DNA of 64,000 bases from Pectinophora gossypiella (lineage: Eukaryota; Arthropoda; Insecta; Lepidoptera; Gelechiidae): NCBI RefSeq assembly GCF_024362695.1, contig NC_065419.1, positions 2,728,678 to 2,792,677 on the forward strand, written 5' to 3'. Made by a program: the position numbers and the translations under genes. Below the pieces are notes generated by a model, which saw nothing but the letters and a program-made list of their open reading frames with translations, was not told where the DNA came from and did not search any database. Shown here piece by piece: positions 11,815-22,900 of this stretch (its first letter is position 1; each line of letters begins with the position of its first letter).

Positions 11815-11836
11815 AATAAAAGTAATTAAAATAAGA

Positions 11837-14800
11837 CTACGACTCCATCGCTTCTGTTGCTCCTCTATACTGTTCATACCAATGTTCTGGGGTTTTGCCG
11901 AAAGCCTGCAATAAAAACAATAATATAGGTATACAGAGTGTTATTGGCATCGTAACGAAAACTTTGAGTGTGATTCAGGGCCATGATTCTGAGTTGATAT
12001 CAAGTGGAATTTTCCGTCGCAAAATTATGGAGCGGAAAATAATTTAAAAAACACTAAAATTTTCCGACGGGAAAATCCACTTGATATCAACTCAGAATGA
12101 TGGAATCATCCCCCTCAGTATGTGTTACGATGTAACTAACACCCTATCTAATAATAATAAAATAATAATAATAAAAAAGTTTATTCACTAGTTTGTTTGT
12201 TTTATCTACTTTTTATGTACTTGTACAGGCTGTAAGTGTCGTAACAAATACTGAGGAGGATGATTCCATCATTCTGAGTTGATATAAACGTACCCACTGC
12301 TGGGGCACGGGCCTTCCCTATGGATGGATAGGGAGATAGGGCCTTAAGCCATCACGCTGACCTAGTGCGGATTGATGGTTAATAACGACTGCTAATGCAG
12401 CCGGGACCAACGGCTTAACGTGGCTTCCGAAGCACGGAGGAGCTCGAGATGAAAACGTTTTTTTTTGTGGTCACCCATCCTATGACCGGCCTTTGCGAAA
12501 GTTGCTTAACTTCAACAATCGCAAACCGAGCGCGTTTACCGCTGCGCCACCGAGCTCCTCGGTGTGTGATATAATGACCTGAGTATAATGACCTCGATTC
12601 CTGCAGACACCTCCTAATTTTATTTTAAATTATGCCTGTAATAATAATGGGTAGAAGAAGTAATTGTGCCTGGGTGTAATAAAAACGGTCATCATTTATA
12701 CCCAAAAACAAAGATAAAAGATGCATCTGTCTGTTACCAATGAAAGACGGTTAAACGAAGGAAAATCTGTACAGCGCCATCTATACTGTTTTTGAGGAAC
12801 ATAGCCTGAAAAGGCCTTCATTATTTATGCATCATTATTACCTATTGCCAGATAGGACATATTATGCGGTCTCCGAAGCACAGTCTGGAGAAGCAGATCA
12901 TCGTTGGGCAAATGGATGGCAAACGTGCGCGAGGAAGGGCGCCTACGAGGTGGTCTGACATCCTGAAGAAGACGGTGGGCGGCAGCATACAGAGGACGGT
13001 ACACGCAGCATATAGCCGTACGAGTGGAAAACCATAACCTGTGGTCGCGATCCTCAGCAGTGAGGGAACGACGAAGAAGAAGAATTACCTCTGCCACTTT
13101 ATTCAGTATAAATAACTTCGGGAGTTCTTCGGTCGCCCTCTGGCCCCACTCAAACACGTGTCGAGCCAACTCACCTTCGCCTTCCTGTTGAAAATAAAAA
13201 AAAAAGATTAATACACAAAAAATATACGGTCGAATTGAGAACCTCCTCCTTTTTTGAAGTCGGTAAAAAAAGGAAGTCTATCCTACTTTTTGGACTAAGT
13301 TGACTTTTTACAATACAATAAAGTAACCCTTTAATGCACACAAAAGAAACACTTTATACCTATAAACCAAAAAACTAAAAAGTGTGACCTTATTGCAAAG
13401 GTAGCAATTTCTTCCAGGCAACCTTTACTCACACAAAAAATACTGAAGACAAATCTGAAATCCGTTTTTCAATCGAAGCTTATTTATCGATGTTGAATTC
13501 GGGGTAACAACACTGTTCCCTTTTTCTAATGTACCTTTTACTTCCCACCTTGAAAACTGAGAAAAGTCCCATATAAAATTTCACCCCCTCTTTGAAGGGG
13601 TTGGGGATAGTTTTCCAAAAAAAAGGTGTACGATTATTTTAGTCACAATTAGTCTGCATACCAATTTTTAGCTTGAAAATTTTCACGAAGTGGGGGGGTT
13701 AGAAAGAGACAAAAAGTTGCCTATGTCACTCTCCATCCCTTCATCTATCACCACTTAAAAATCACATCAATATATCGCTTTGTTTTGCAGTGAAAGGACA
13801 AACAAACAGACCGACTCACCCACTCCCATTTATAATATTAGTATGGATATAACCTACCTACCTACTTTTCACAAAACGTCAAAACGAAAATAGTGACGTC
13901 ATCAATAAGAGAGGTCAACCATGATACTCATTTGATTTAATTCGTAATTAAAATTAGAAACTATGTTATTAGGAATGTTTTTGATCATCTTAGACTGGCA
14001 TCTATTAAGTAAGAAACATTTATTACTTCCGGACACCACAGACACAGACAGACAGGTACATTACATTTAACACAGGACAGAAACCGCACGGAAATCAATA
14101 AGTACACAGACAAAAAAAAAATATCCAAAACAAAAAGAAAAACAAACCAAAATCATAAAAACAATAATAATAAAACTAAGTATTCTAAATGACTGTCGAA
14201 AGAAATGACTGAAATAACTGACGGCCCGATCATCTGCAGTGGAGTCCGGTATAAAAGGACCTCGCTCAGCATAAGTCGCGGCGTGAGCCACGACGCTGGT
14301 ATTCTGCGGGCCCTGCCGAGTGAGGCCATGGACATCGCAGTATATATGTACATAGATATTACTGGATTAGCATTTTAGAATTAATCTTTGACCCAGTGAA
14401 ATAACCTATTGGTGTATTTAACAAGTAGAGTTAGCTCATTAAGGGTGTTTGGACCCTAGCTCGGCGACGATAGATGGCGTAAGTGTAGCCATGCCATTCG
14501 GTGATCGAAATTATTATTTTTGCAATAGATAAACTAAGCTAAATGAGCTCTACACCTTTTTTCAGACACAGAGTAAACCTGAAAAAAAATAGAAAGGATT
14601 TATAATATTTTTTTAATGTTTGTAGGTTCTCGAGACCTTCAAGTAGTGGCAAAAAGGTGTAGCTCGTTTAGTTTATTTATGACAAAAGTAATAATTTCAA
14701 TCACTGACACTTACGCCATCCATAGTTGCTGAGCGAGGTTCCCAACATCCTTAATGCAACTAGCTGATAGTGGCAGTAGTTATGTGTGGTAACTATACAG

Positions 14801-16413
14801 TACCTTATAGTATAACAAATACATCTGTTTTGTGAATGTATGTGTAAGTAACTTCCGACCATTATGGTTGGTTTCTTCTAATAATCCCGCTTCTTCTAGA
14901 AATTTCCACATGTCATCTGTAACAAATGGGATTTGTCAAACAACCATAAAGGAACTACTAGTAAAAATAAGGATTTACAGACAGGGTATTGAAGTCTTAT
15001 GATGGATGAAGTAATCATGAACTTTTTAAACATTTCAACCAGAGGCCTGTTTAATAAAACTTACAATTGTAAATTACAACGACAATTTGATGTTCATTAC
15101 GTAGGTAATATGAAACTGCAATATATTTGTGATCACACACTCCGCAATGTACATCAAATTGTCATTGTAATTTACAATTGTAAGTTTTATTAAACAGGCC
15201 CCAGGTGAGAGTTGTCAGCACTCCCCATTTAACCGGCCAAGTAGTTAATGCAGTGTGAGGGAAACCTACAATAAGTCACATCATAGAAAACAAAATATGA
15301 TGAACTTTTTAGTGGTGGACCAGTTTATGTTGACAGAAGTGTATGGCATGAGTTATACAGGGTGTTAGTAACATAGTAACGAAAACTTTGAGGGATGATT
15401 CAGACCATGATTCTGAGTTGATATCCAGTGGAATTTTCTATCCCAAAAGTATGGAACTGAAATTTTTTGAAACTAACAAAAAGTTTCACTTGATATTAAC
15501 TCAAAATCATGAGCTAAATCATCACCCTCAGGATTTGCTACGATATCACTAACAGCCTGTATGCTTGTCCATGTAGTTGTACTTTCATCATCATCTCCTA
15601 AGCATCCTGTTTTGTTTTTTACAGGGTCCGCTTGCTTATGTGGTTGTACTATAATAAATAAAATTAGTTACCTTCTTTAACAGGTCCTCCGGTCATATAG
15701 ATGTGAGTAAGAGCAGCGATAAGTATCCTCCGTTGCAAGGGGTCTGTGACGCTGGCTGGTAACGACTCACACTCCTTGTTCAGTATCACTATCATCTGTG
15801 TCCCGCTCTTACTTAAGACTTGCACCAACTTATACCCATAAACCTGGAAAAACAAGACAAATTGTTCTACTTGATATATTTTTTTAAGGTTTTAACACTC
15901 AATTTGATTTATGTATATATATTTTTTTTCATAATAGTACGGTGATATAAATATACAACGATTTTCAAATTCAAGTGCTTATATTCAATAAGTACTATAA
16001 CCACAAACCACAGTATTTTTTTACAAACGGTTTTTTCTGTAATGATTTGCATTATTATAAAGAAGACAATAATAGGATATGAATTGTAAGTAAGCCAGGT
16101 TGATTTGCTAATGTCAAATAAAGTTCAAACAAGTTGTGGAGCTTGTTAATTATAGGTAAAAAAAAGTAATTATAATAATTTAAAATATTACCCGTTTCAG
16201 GATCGTATTTGCACGCGATATGACACTGTTAACGTCACCAGCGTTTGTCTGGCACGTAGTATTTAAATGTTTAGCTATTTCAGCTCGTTTGAAGGGGATT
16301 TTACTTCCTTCCCGGCAAAATATATACCGCACACATTCATTTATTGCTCTATCTAGAGTAGGATCGTCTTCTTCTTCAGTCACTGCTGGTCTGTTGCTTC
16401 TCCTTTGACTCAT
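11837..16413 (-). CDS. NSMCE3: MAGE-domain protein, NSE3 subunit of SMC5/6
   Basis: Five exons: 16413-16192, 15843-15672, 14916-14804, 13184-13089 and 11905-11837, with phases 0, 1, 0, 0, giving 223 aa. The MAGE homology domain covers most of the protein. Recognisable parts in order are VYGYKLVQVL, ILNKECESLP, IYMTGGPVKEDDMWKFLE (across exons 2-3), GRKLLTHTFTKQMYLLYY, and HVFEWGQRA, which matches the family's EFLWGPRA. The C-terminus is FGKTPEHWYEQYRGATEAM. The length suits the single insect MAGE protein. The family's NSE3 binds NSE1 and NSE4 in the SMC5/6 complex, acting in homologous-recombination repair and at stalled forks in the nucleus. Exon 3 was found by family pattern and by the phase needed to join exons 2 and 4. 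Introns carry MITEs and a LINE scrap. Confidence 0.88.
11934..12287. mobile_element. M1 hairpin plus partial second M1 hairpin
   Basis: The first hairpin is 11934-12150. An AT-rich linker with ATGTACTTGTACAGGCTGT follows, then a left half of a second unit to about 12287, cut by a SINE. In the last MAGE intron. Confidence 0.65.
12285..12565 (-). mobile_element. SINE family B in MAGE intron
   Basis: Tail at left (CCCACTGCTGGGGCACGGGC), shared module complement AACGGCTTAACGTG near 12410, head at right (GCTGCGCCACCGAGCTCCTC). It interrupts a partial M1 hairpin. Confidence 0.75.
12848..13085 (+). repeat. LINE remnant, RT C-terminal tail
   Basis: The plus strand reads SLEKQIIVGQMDGKR then ARGRAPTRWSDILKKTVGG, the GKR.RGR..TRW.D pattern found after the reverse transcriptase in non-LTR elements. 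The end of MAGE exon 4 lies directly downstream. Broken, no start. Confidence 0.6.
14443..14750. mobile_element. TTAA-flanked foldback MITE (piggyBac-type target)
   Basis: TTAA lies at 14439-14442 and 14751-14754. Ends are GGGTGTTTGG and the complement of CCAACATCC. Inverted arms include ATGGCGTAAGTGT and its complement ACACTTACGCCAT. It lies in MAGE intron 3, 54 bp from the exon 3 donor. Confidence 0.75.
15043..15203. mobile_element. Short hairpin MITE
   Basis: Long near-perfect inverted arms: GGCCTGTTTAATAAAAC at left and GTTTTATTAAACAGGCC at right, extending inwards past TTACAATTGTAA on both sides. In MAGE intron 2. Confidence 0.75.
15356..15565. mobile_element. Hairpin MITE, family M1
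   Basis: Starts ACAGGGTGTTAGTAACATAG and ends TATCACTAACAGCCTGTATG, with ACTTGATATTAACTC in the right arm. MAGE intron 2. Confidence 0.7.
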
Positions 16414-17304
16414 TTTCGAAGAAGTAAGTCTTCTAGTAACTTCTTAAACCTGTTTACTTTTTGGAATAATCCGCGATCCGCTAAGTTTTGTTTGGTTTTT
16501 ATTTAACGTTTTCAATCAAAGACCAAGTATCAACAATATTATGATTGAGATTGATTTGAATAAATTTGATTTGACTGACTGACAGTGACAGTAGATCGAG
16601 TGAGTGAACTGTGAATGAGATTTTTAGGGTTCTGTAGTTAACTGAAGTACTGAAGTATCCACATTGTAATTTTGCAATATTACGAAAAAGGAACAGTTTT
16701 TAAAGGTTCTTCAAGTAATTATTTTCATATGTGGCTTTATGACGAAAGCCAGAATTATAACTCATACATAATAAAAATTATAAAGAACACTTGTCACTTT
16801 TACAAATAGCATAACCTTTTCATTTCTTACAACTTATTTTGGTTTTTATTTTAATAGAACAATGTCTGGACCTTCGCTCATCGAGACTTTCATGTTCACT
16901 GTTCACGACATATCCCGGCTTTGTGTCATTCTCATTCAGTCATTTAAAAGATTTGGCTAAAAAAACATGTACCCAAGCCGTAAACACTTAAAAAAAACAT
17001 TTCGACGGGTTTAGGGATGTATGTGTGGTCCGGTCCGGATGCCGTATATCGATCGATACTTTGGATCATATTATAGACATATTCGATACGATTTATTGGA
17101 TGAAAATATTAAGGCAATTTATTATAATTGATTGTGATTGCCAACACATGCACGCCTGCGTGATAGCCTTGTTCGGAGAACGTAGACTTCAGTCGTATGG
17201 TGTCAGACGTCACACACACACAGATCGTGTACGATAATGTCAATGTGTGTCTGTGTAGAACGAGGTTGTTTGTATAAAGTGTCCGCGGTGTGCTATTGTC
17301 TAAC

Positions 17305-17426
17305 TATCGATAGCTAGACTATTTATCTATCTATATAGATTGTTGACCTTGAAAATTGACAATAGTATCGATACTATTGCTTTTTAAACTATCGATAGAA
17401 TAACGATAGTGGCTATCGTATCGATA
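17305..17426. promoter_or_regulatory. Cluster of four TATCGATA octamers
   Basis: Exact TATCGATA at 17305-17312, 17366-17373, 17390-17397 and 17419-17426. In Drosophila TATCGATA is the DNA replication-related element bound by DREF and BEAF-type factors at housekeeping promoters. The cluster is 0.9-1.0 kb upstream of the MAGE start codon and 2.6 kb upstream of GST exon 1. Function here is inferred. Confidence 0.45.
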
Positions 17427-19614
17427 GGATTAGATCAGATACGATAACGATAGGCAAGGCAACACTATTGTCGAATGACCAACGAATGACGGATTGTTTG
17501 TTGCTGGAAAAAATCTTTTAAGAATTTAATTTATTCTTCTGTGTCTGTGCTTAACACATTATAGACTTGGTAAGTTATTAATATTATCTAAATAAACTAT
17601 GAATCATGAGCAGTTATAAAATTATTTTGATTTCAATCTTCCCGGCCGGCCCACGCCATTTCTTGCTAACCGGTTTCTTAAGTTTTCTATCTTTGAGTTG
17701 AGCCGAGCTGGAAATTACGATAGCATTCAGCTAGTTATGTGCACTTCATATTTTATCATTTATCCACATATTTTCTTTCCCGTAACTAATTCAAAACAAG
17801 ACACGATATCGCGTCAAATGAGACAAATAAACTTGTTGAATAACTATTTCAAATGTGGCGTAACTTAACTTTTCCGATAGTTATCGACAATTTGTTATTC
17901 AGTTATTTGAATTTGCAAGTCACTGACTTATTCAACGCGATGTGCGATAAACTACGCGGTTGGTAAACTGGTGTTACTGTGTAACATGTTACCTACCTCC
18001 ATGAGATAAGCTACAAATAAAACTATAGGTAGGTATCAAAAGTACATAAAGAAAAGTCCGTTATCGTGCGATTTACGATTAAACTTATCCCAAGGATATA
18101 GCCATAATAGGTAGGTAAATTGCAAAATGATGTTGATTAAAATCATCTCCCTGGCATTACCCCGTTTTTCACAGGGTCCGCTTACCTAACCTGAAGATTT
18201 GACAAGTCCGGTTTTTTACAGAAGCGACTGCCTGTCTGACCTTCCAACCAGCGAAGGGAAATGATGTAGATTAACAAAAAGAAAAAATTGGCTTCAATAA
18301 ATTTATTATGATGTTTACGTTGAATAAATGATTCTTATTTTGAATAAAAGTAGGTCATAATAGGTCTCGAATTAATAAAAAAAAATAATGAAATTATCAG
18401 TAGGTAGTTTATACAATGTGACTTTGTCGGACACAGTTTGTCCCAGTTACCTAGGTACCTATTTCATTATTAGTTTTGTATAAAGTGTGGTCTCATCGGC
18501 CCATGAAATTGCACTTGAGTTTGTTGATATAAAGTATCACTTAGTTACAAAGAAGACTATTACACAACAAATGACTTGCACATTTTAGTACATAGATACA
18601 TAACCTACCCATGAAGACTGTTACACCTAAAAATTATCTATGAATATCATCCATCTATAGATTTGTGATCCATGTTTAAATAAATATTAGCGCGACTTGA
18701 GATAAGGGGAGGGTGTGGTAGGTACCTACTTGTGGTTTGTAAAGTACATACCTGCCTGCTGCATGGGTTTCAATAATTTGGTTTTGTCACTCCATCTTAG
18801 GCCTTATCAATGCATTCGGGCAGGTCTAGGGCCAAGAGCAAACCCATCAAAGGTAAAAAAAGGTAGAATACAATTTAATGTAATTGTGGCTGTAGGTATT
18901 AATGGGAATTATAAAATGTGAAACTGATATGTATCTATTTTGTAAATTAATAATTACTAAGAAGTTAGTTATGGTTTCACTATAACAAAATTTTATTATT
19001 TATATTCAAATTATGTTCCACACTTGCTGTTTATAACTTCTCTCAACCTTAACTTGCCTAAATGTGTAAGTTTATTTAAGTTTGCTAATTAGCAATGAGA
19101 ATGTAAATTCTTCTTTTGTCTCTGATGCCTGTTAAAAAAAGCAATAATTAAAAAAATATTAAGTTGGTATACTTGTGAGAACAATTTGCACTATAAAACA
19201 CCCTGTACTGTAATGTATATTTCTTCGTCGTTTTTTTTTATGTGACTTATTGTGGATTTGCCGCAAATGGCATTAAATACTTGGCCGGACTTACTCAATA
19301 AAAAACCTAAGAGATGCAGTGTGTCTGTTTATCAAAGCAACCTTGAGTGTAGCATAGAGACCGCGCGCAAATTTTATTGTTTGCGCCTACAACCGTGGCA
19401 TTATAAACAGTTTGGTGCCTATCAACTGCCAGTTTATCATTAGACGCAGTGGTGGTCGCACGTTTGTGTGGTAAATGTAAGTTTTATCTATAAACAAGTC
19501 CTTAAGTAGGTACCTTGGTTGATTTCTGCTAGTTTTTGCTACTTTATTGTGCCATGTTTAAATATTATATCTTTTCAAATAAGTTTTATACAAGAATTAA
19601 AAAAAGGAAATCCT

Positions 19615-19935
19615 AGTTCCTAGGTCCTGTGGTTCACTGGCTTGCTTCTCAAACGAGGAGTGCCGGTTCGAACGCCGAAACCTGACTTGCAATGAGTTAT
19701 TTTTTTTTAAAGTGCAGTTTTCACTTACACCGTTTGCTCGACCGTTATAGACGGCGATACGGCTCACCACCCATCTCACACGACTCACGACATCCCAATT
19801 GGAGTAGTCAGAGGTACATCCATCGCAAGATGAACTAAATACCCACACCTCACCGAGCTTTTAGTTAGACAAACGCGATAGGTGGTGAGCCGTATCGCCG
19901 TCTATAACGGTCGAGCCAACTGTGTTAGTGAAATA
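19615..19935 (+). mobile_element. SINE-like repeat with inverted partial duplicate
   Basis: The tRNA-like head contains CCGGTTCGAACGCCG (19664). The body segment CGTTATAGACGGCGATACGG (19743) is followed by its complement CCGTATCGCCGTCTATAACG (19890), making a foldback that ends about 40 bp before the splice acceptor of GST copy 1. Related bodies lie at about 3080-3260 and 30062-30205. Confidence 0.6.
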
Positions 19936-19980
19936 TCTAACAAAGGAGTAACATGATATCTCATGATTGTCCACAGAAAG

Positions 19981-22900
19981 ATGCCGAAGGTCGTATTCTC
20001 GTACTTCCCCGTGAAGGCTCTGGGCGAGGGCCCTCGGCTGCTGCTGGCGTATGGAGGCCAGGACTTCGAAGACAAGCGGATCCCCAGCGAACAGTGGCCC
20101 GAGTACAAACCCAGTGAGTATGCTCCTCAAAGCAATCCGATCCGAATCCGAAAAAAATCCGAATCCGGATCCGATGCGATCCGATGTGCTGGTCTAGGTC
20201 ATCGATAGCAATCATGTACCTGATATAACTCATGGAAAGACAACGTATAAATTCACGCCCGCAAATAGTCGTGCGCTCCCCTTTTTAGTGGGTTACGGCT
20301 ATTTAGATTTAGACTAAAGTAAGGTAGTGAAATAAATCGCTATTTTTTGGAAAAAAACAATGACAAATAATGACGTGAATAGGGTACATTGTTTTAAGTT
20401 TACGTGGTTATTATCATAATTAAGGCACATAATAACGGGTTCTTACCGCGTTTAAATGGGTAATGTCTGCCCCTAGAAAATTATGGATCTACCTACTCCA
20501 CTCCAATCTCATCAGTCATCCCGTGATCATGGCACTTGCAACAGTGTCGAAATATCGGGAGTCAGAGGCCTTTGGCGGCTCAATAGTAACCCTAACACCA
20601 GGGTTGATGGGGTTGGTAATCCACCTCACAACCCACACGATAGAAGAAAGAGTAAAGCGTAGATAGATTATTGAAAGAGATCGTGGCTGGTGACGTAGTA
20701 TAGTATAGGTACTATAATTTTGTTTTGTTTATTTCAATCGCAAAAATATAGAATTGAAAATAATTAAAAAAAAAAAAAACTAAAAAAATATCATGAACTT
20801 TGCGACGGACACTTGATATCAACTCATAATCATGGTCTGAATGCCCCTCAGTATTCGTTACGATGTCACTAACACCCTGTATATTTCATGAATACCTCTT
20901 ACAGTTACTTGAAAATAAGGTTGTTTGTTCATAACAACTTTTTTTTACCTATATCAGATAACAAGGCGGCATACAGCGTTGATAAGCCCCTGTTGTGCAA
21001 TCAAATCGAACGACACCGTTCTTCTGAGAACAATATAGTGATAGTTCACTGATAAGTTGTCAATGAGTATTTTTTATTAATGAATTCATGAGCTGTTTTC
21101 ACCACTTGATAGCATAACACATAACATAATATAAGCACACCCCGGACACTTCATACAAATAACCTCGTTTTACACAGACACTACACACTGACGTTATCGT
21201 ACACGCGCATCTGTGTGTGTGATGACGTCTGACGCCATACGATTGAAGACTACACTATCTTCGAGAGCGGTGGGGGGGATTATTCCTTATTCTATGACGT
21301 AAGCTCACGATTATATTACCAATTGGCTACTTGACAGTTTTCGGATAAGTATTTTAAAAAAAGAACAGACGCTTATTTTATACCTCTTAACATATTTTAT
21401 TTTCTCGAAAAACCTTTATAAGTACAATAGAAAAAAAAACATATTTTTCTTCAATTGTTTTAAATTTCTCGCGTAAACGGTTAGTCACGTGACATTATTC
21501 CCTGTGACGTCACATTTCAACAAACAAAGAAACTGTCAAACAGTGTCACTTGACGACGACTGTTTGGTTTTCCCCGAAGGGTAAGGCAAAGGGAACTATG
21601 CCCATACAGCCATGTCTGACGTATTCTTTTTTTTTTGATGATTAATGAAATGATGAAAGGTGATGATGATGAAACCTAAGCCCCCACCCTCGGAGTAGAC
21701 TCCTACTCCGAACCCCAAACGAATTAACTCAAAAGTCCGCATAAACTTTTGAGTTATGAAGCGGCTTCTTGGCACGAAGCGAAAATAGGCAGATACACTT
21801 TGTTTATTGAATACTCCAATATAATAACACTCGCGAATGTCTTCCAACTAACTTAATGCGATCATTAACCACAAAACACCACTTCGTATTAATTATTTAG
21901 ATTATTCAATGAAGAGAGCAACTGTCCCGTTCCCGTCTCCCGCCAAAAAGCCAGTGTCACTTGAAACATGACAGATAGCTTTTGTTTATTTTGTGAAATG
22001 TGACGTCAATATTTCCTTGTTCAAAAATTGGTCGTAGGTAATTTATTTTTTACGAAATGGCAACTCAGGGTTGGATGACGTCAGCTGGGCTAACCTTGAA
22101 ATGTTAGCTGTCACTTTTGAGCATACCTGGTTTTCTTGTACCATGGAAAGGCTCATTTAATACGGTTTGAATGATATTGTGTCGTCACAACGCTGCGATA
22201 TCCGTTCAAACTAACAATGTTGTGTACGTCTATGTGATTTCCGGACAGGATTCCGCGTTAATGTTTTGAACTTCTGACAATAATGTTATGCTATAGATGG
22301 TCACCACATACCACCCTCACCTTTACACGATTCATTCATCATATCGGCTCTGGAAAGTATATTTAATCTTAGATCTTCGTATCCAGGCATGACTTGATGT
22401 ATACAGGTGTTAGTGACGTCGTAACGAAAACTTTGGGAGATGATTCAGGCCATGATTCTGAGTTGATATCAAGTGTATAATTGAAAAAAGAAAACATTAA
22501 AATATTAATGAATTTTCCGAGAGGAAATTCCACTTGATATCAACTCGGAATCATGGTCTGAATCATCCCTCTGAGAGGGATGATTCGTTACGATGCCACT
22601 AACACCAATGTATACTGAATCGAAATGTTTATTTAGTATAATATACTCATTTCGCTGAACATACCTACGGTCACGAGTACTATACTAATGTATACACTTT
22701 GAAACCATGTCACATTAACTTTTTTGTCAAATTAAACCGTAAGTCTCATTAAATGTCAAATATGATGGTTCGACAGGGTTCTAAAGTGGGTACATGATAT
22801 AACACAACAATCTTATTTTTTCGGACAATCAGGTGATTCAAGCCTGAAAAGTCCTTATCAAACAAAGGACAGTCTCACAAAGTGATTTCGACAATGTCCC

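Larger units (their letters stand above)
10413..11836. other. Intergenic, SMYD4 copy 2 to MAGE gene
   Basis: Holds the unseen promoter and 5' exon of SMYD4 copy 2; a donor-like AGAG|GTATTT on the minus strand at about 10557 is a candidate. It also holds a 56-nt near-perfect palindrome (11080-11135), a pair of SINE family A pieces in opposite orientation (about 11360-11695), and the MAGE poly(A) signals. Confidence 0.45.
16414..19980. other. Intergenic, divergent MAGE and first GST gene
   Basis: Promoters of both genes must lie here. Contents: a TATCGATA cluster (17305-17426), a CA/TG-rich stretch at about 17210-17260, a SINE family D tail (about 18150-18260), a LINE scrap (18755-18870), and a SINE-like foldback (19615-19935). 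A phase-free donor ACTTG|GTAAGT at about 17569 could end a non-coding first exon of the GST gene. Confidence 0.45.

Noticed and set aside
13089..13184. Direct joining of MAGE exon 2 to this exon
   Set aside because: Phase 1 to phase 0 gives an immediate stop; inserting 14916-14804 restores phase and supplies the missing MAGE segment.
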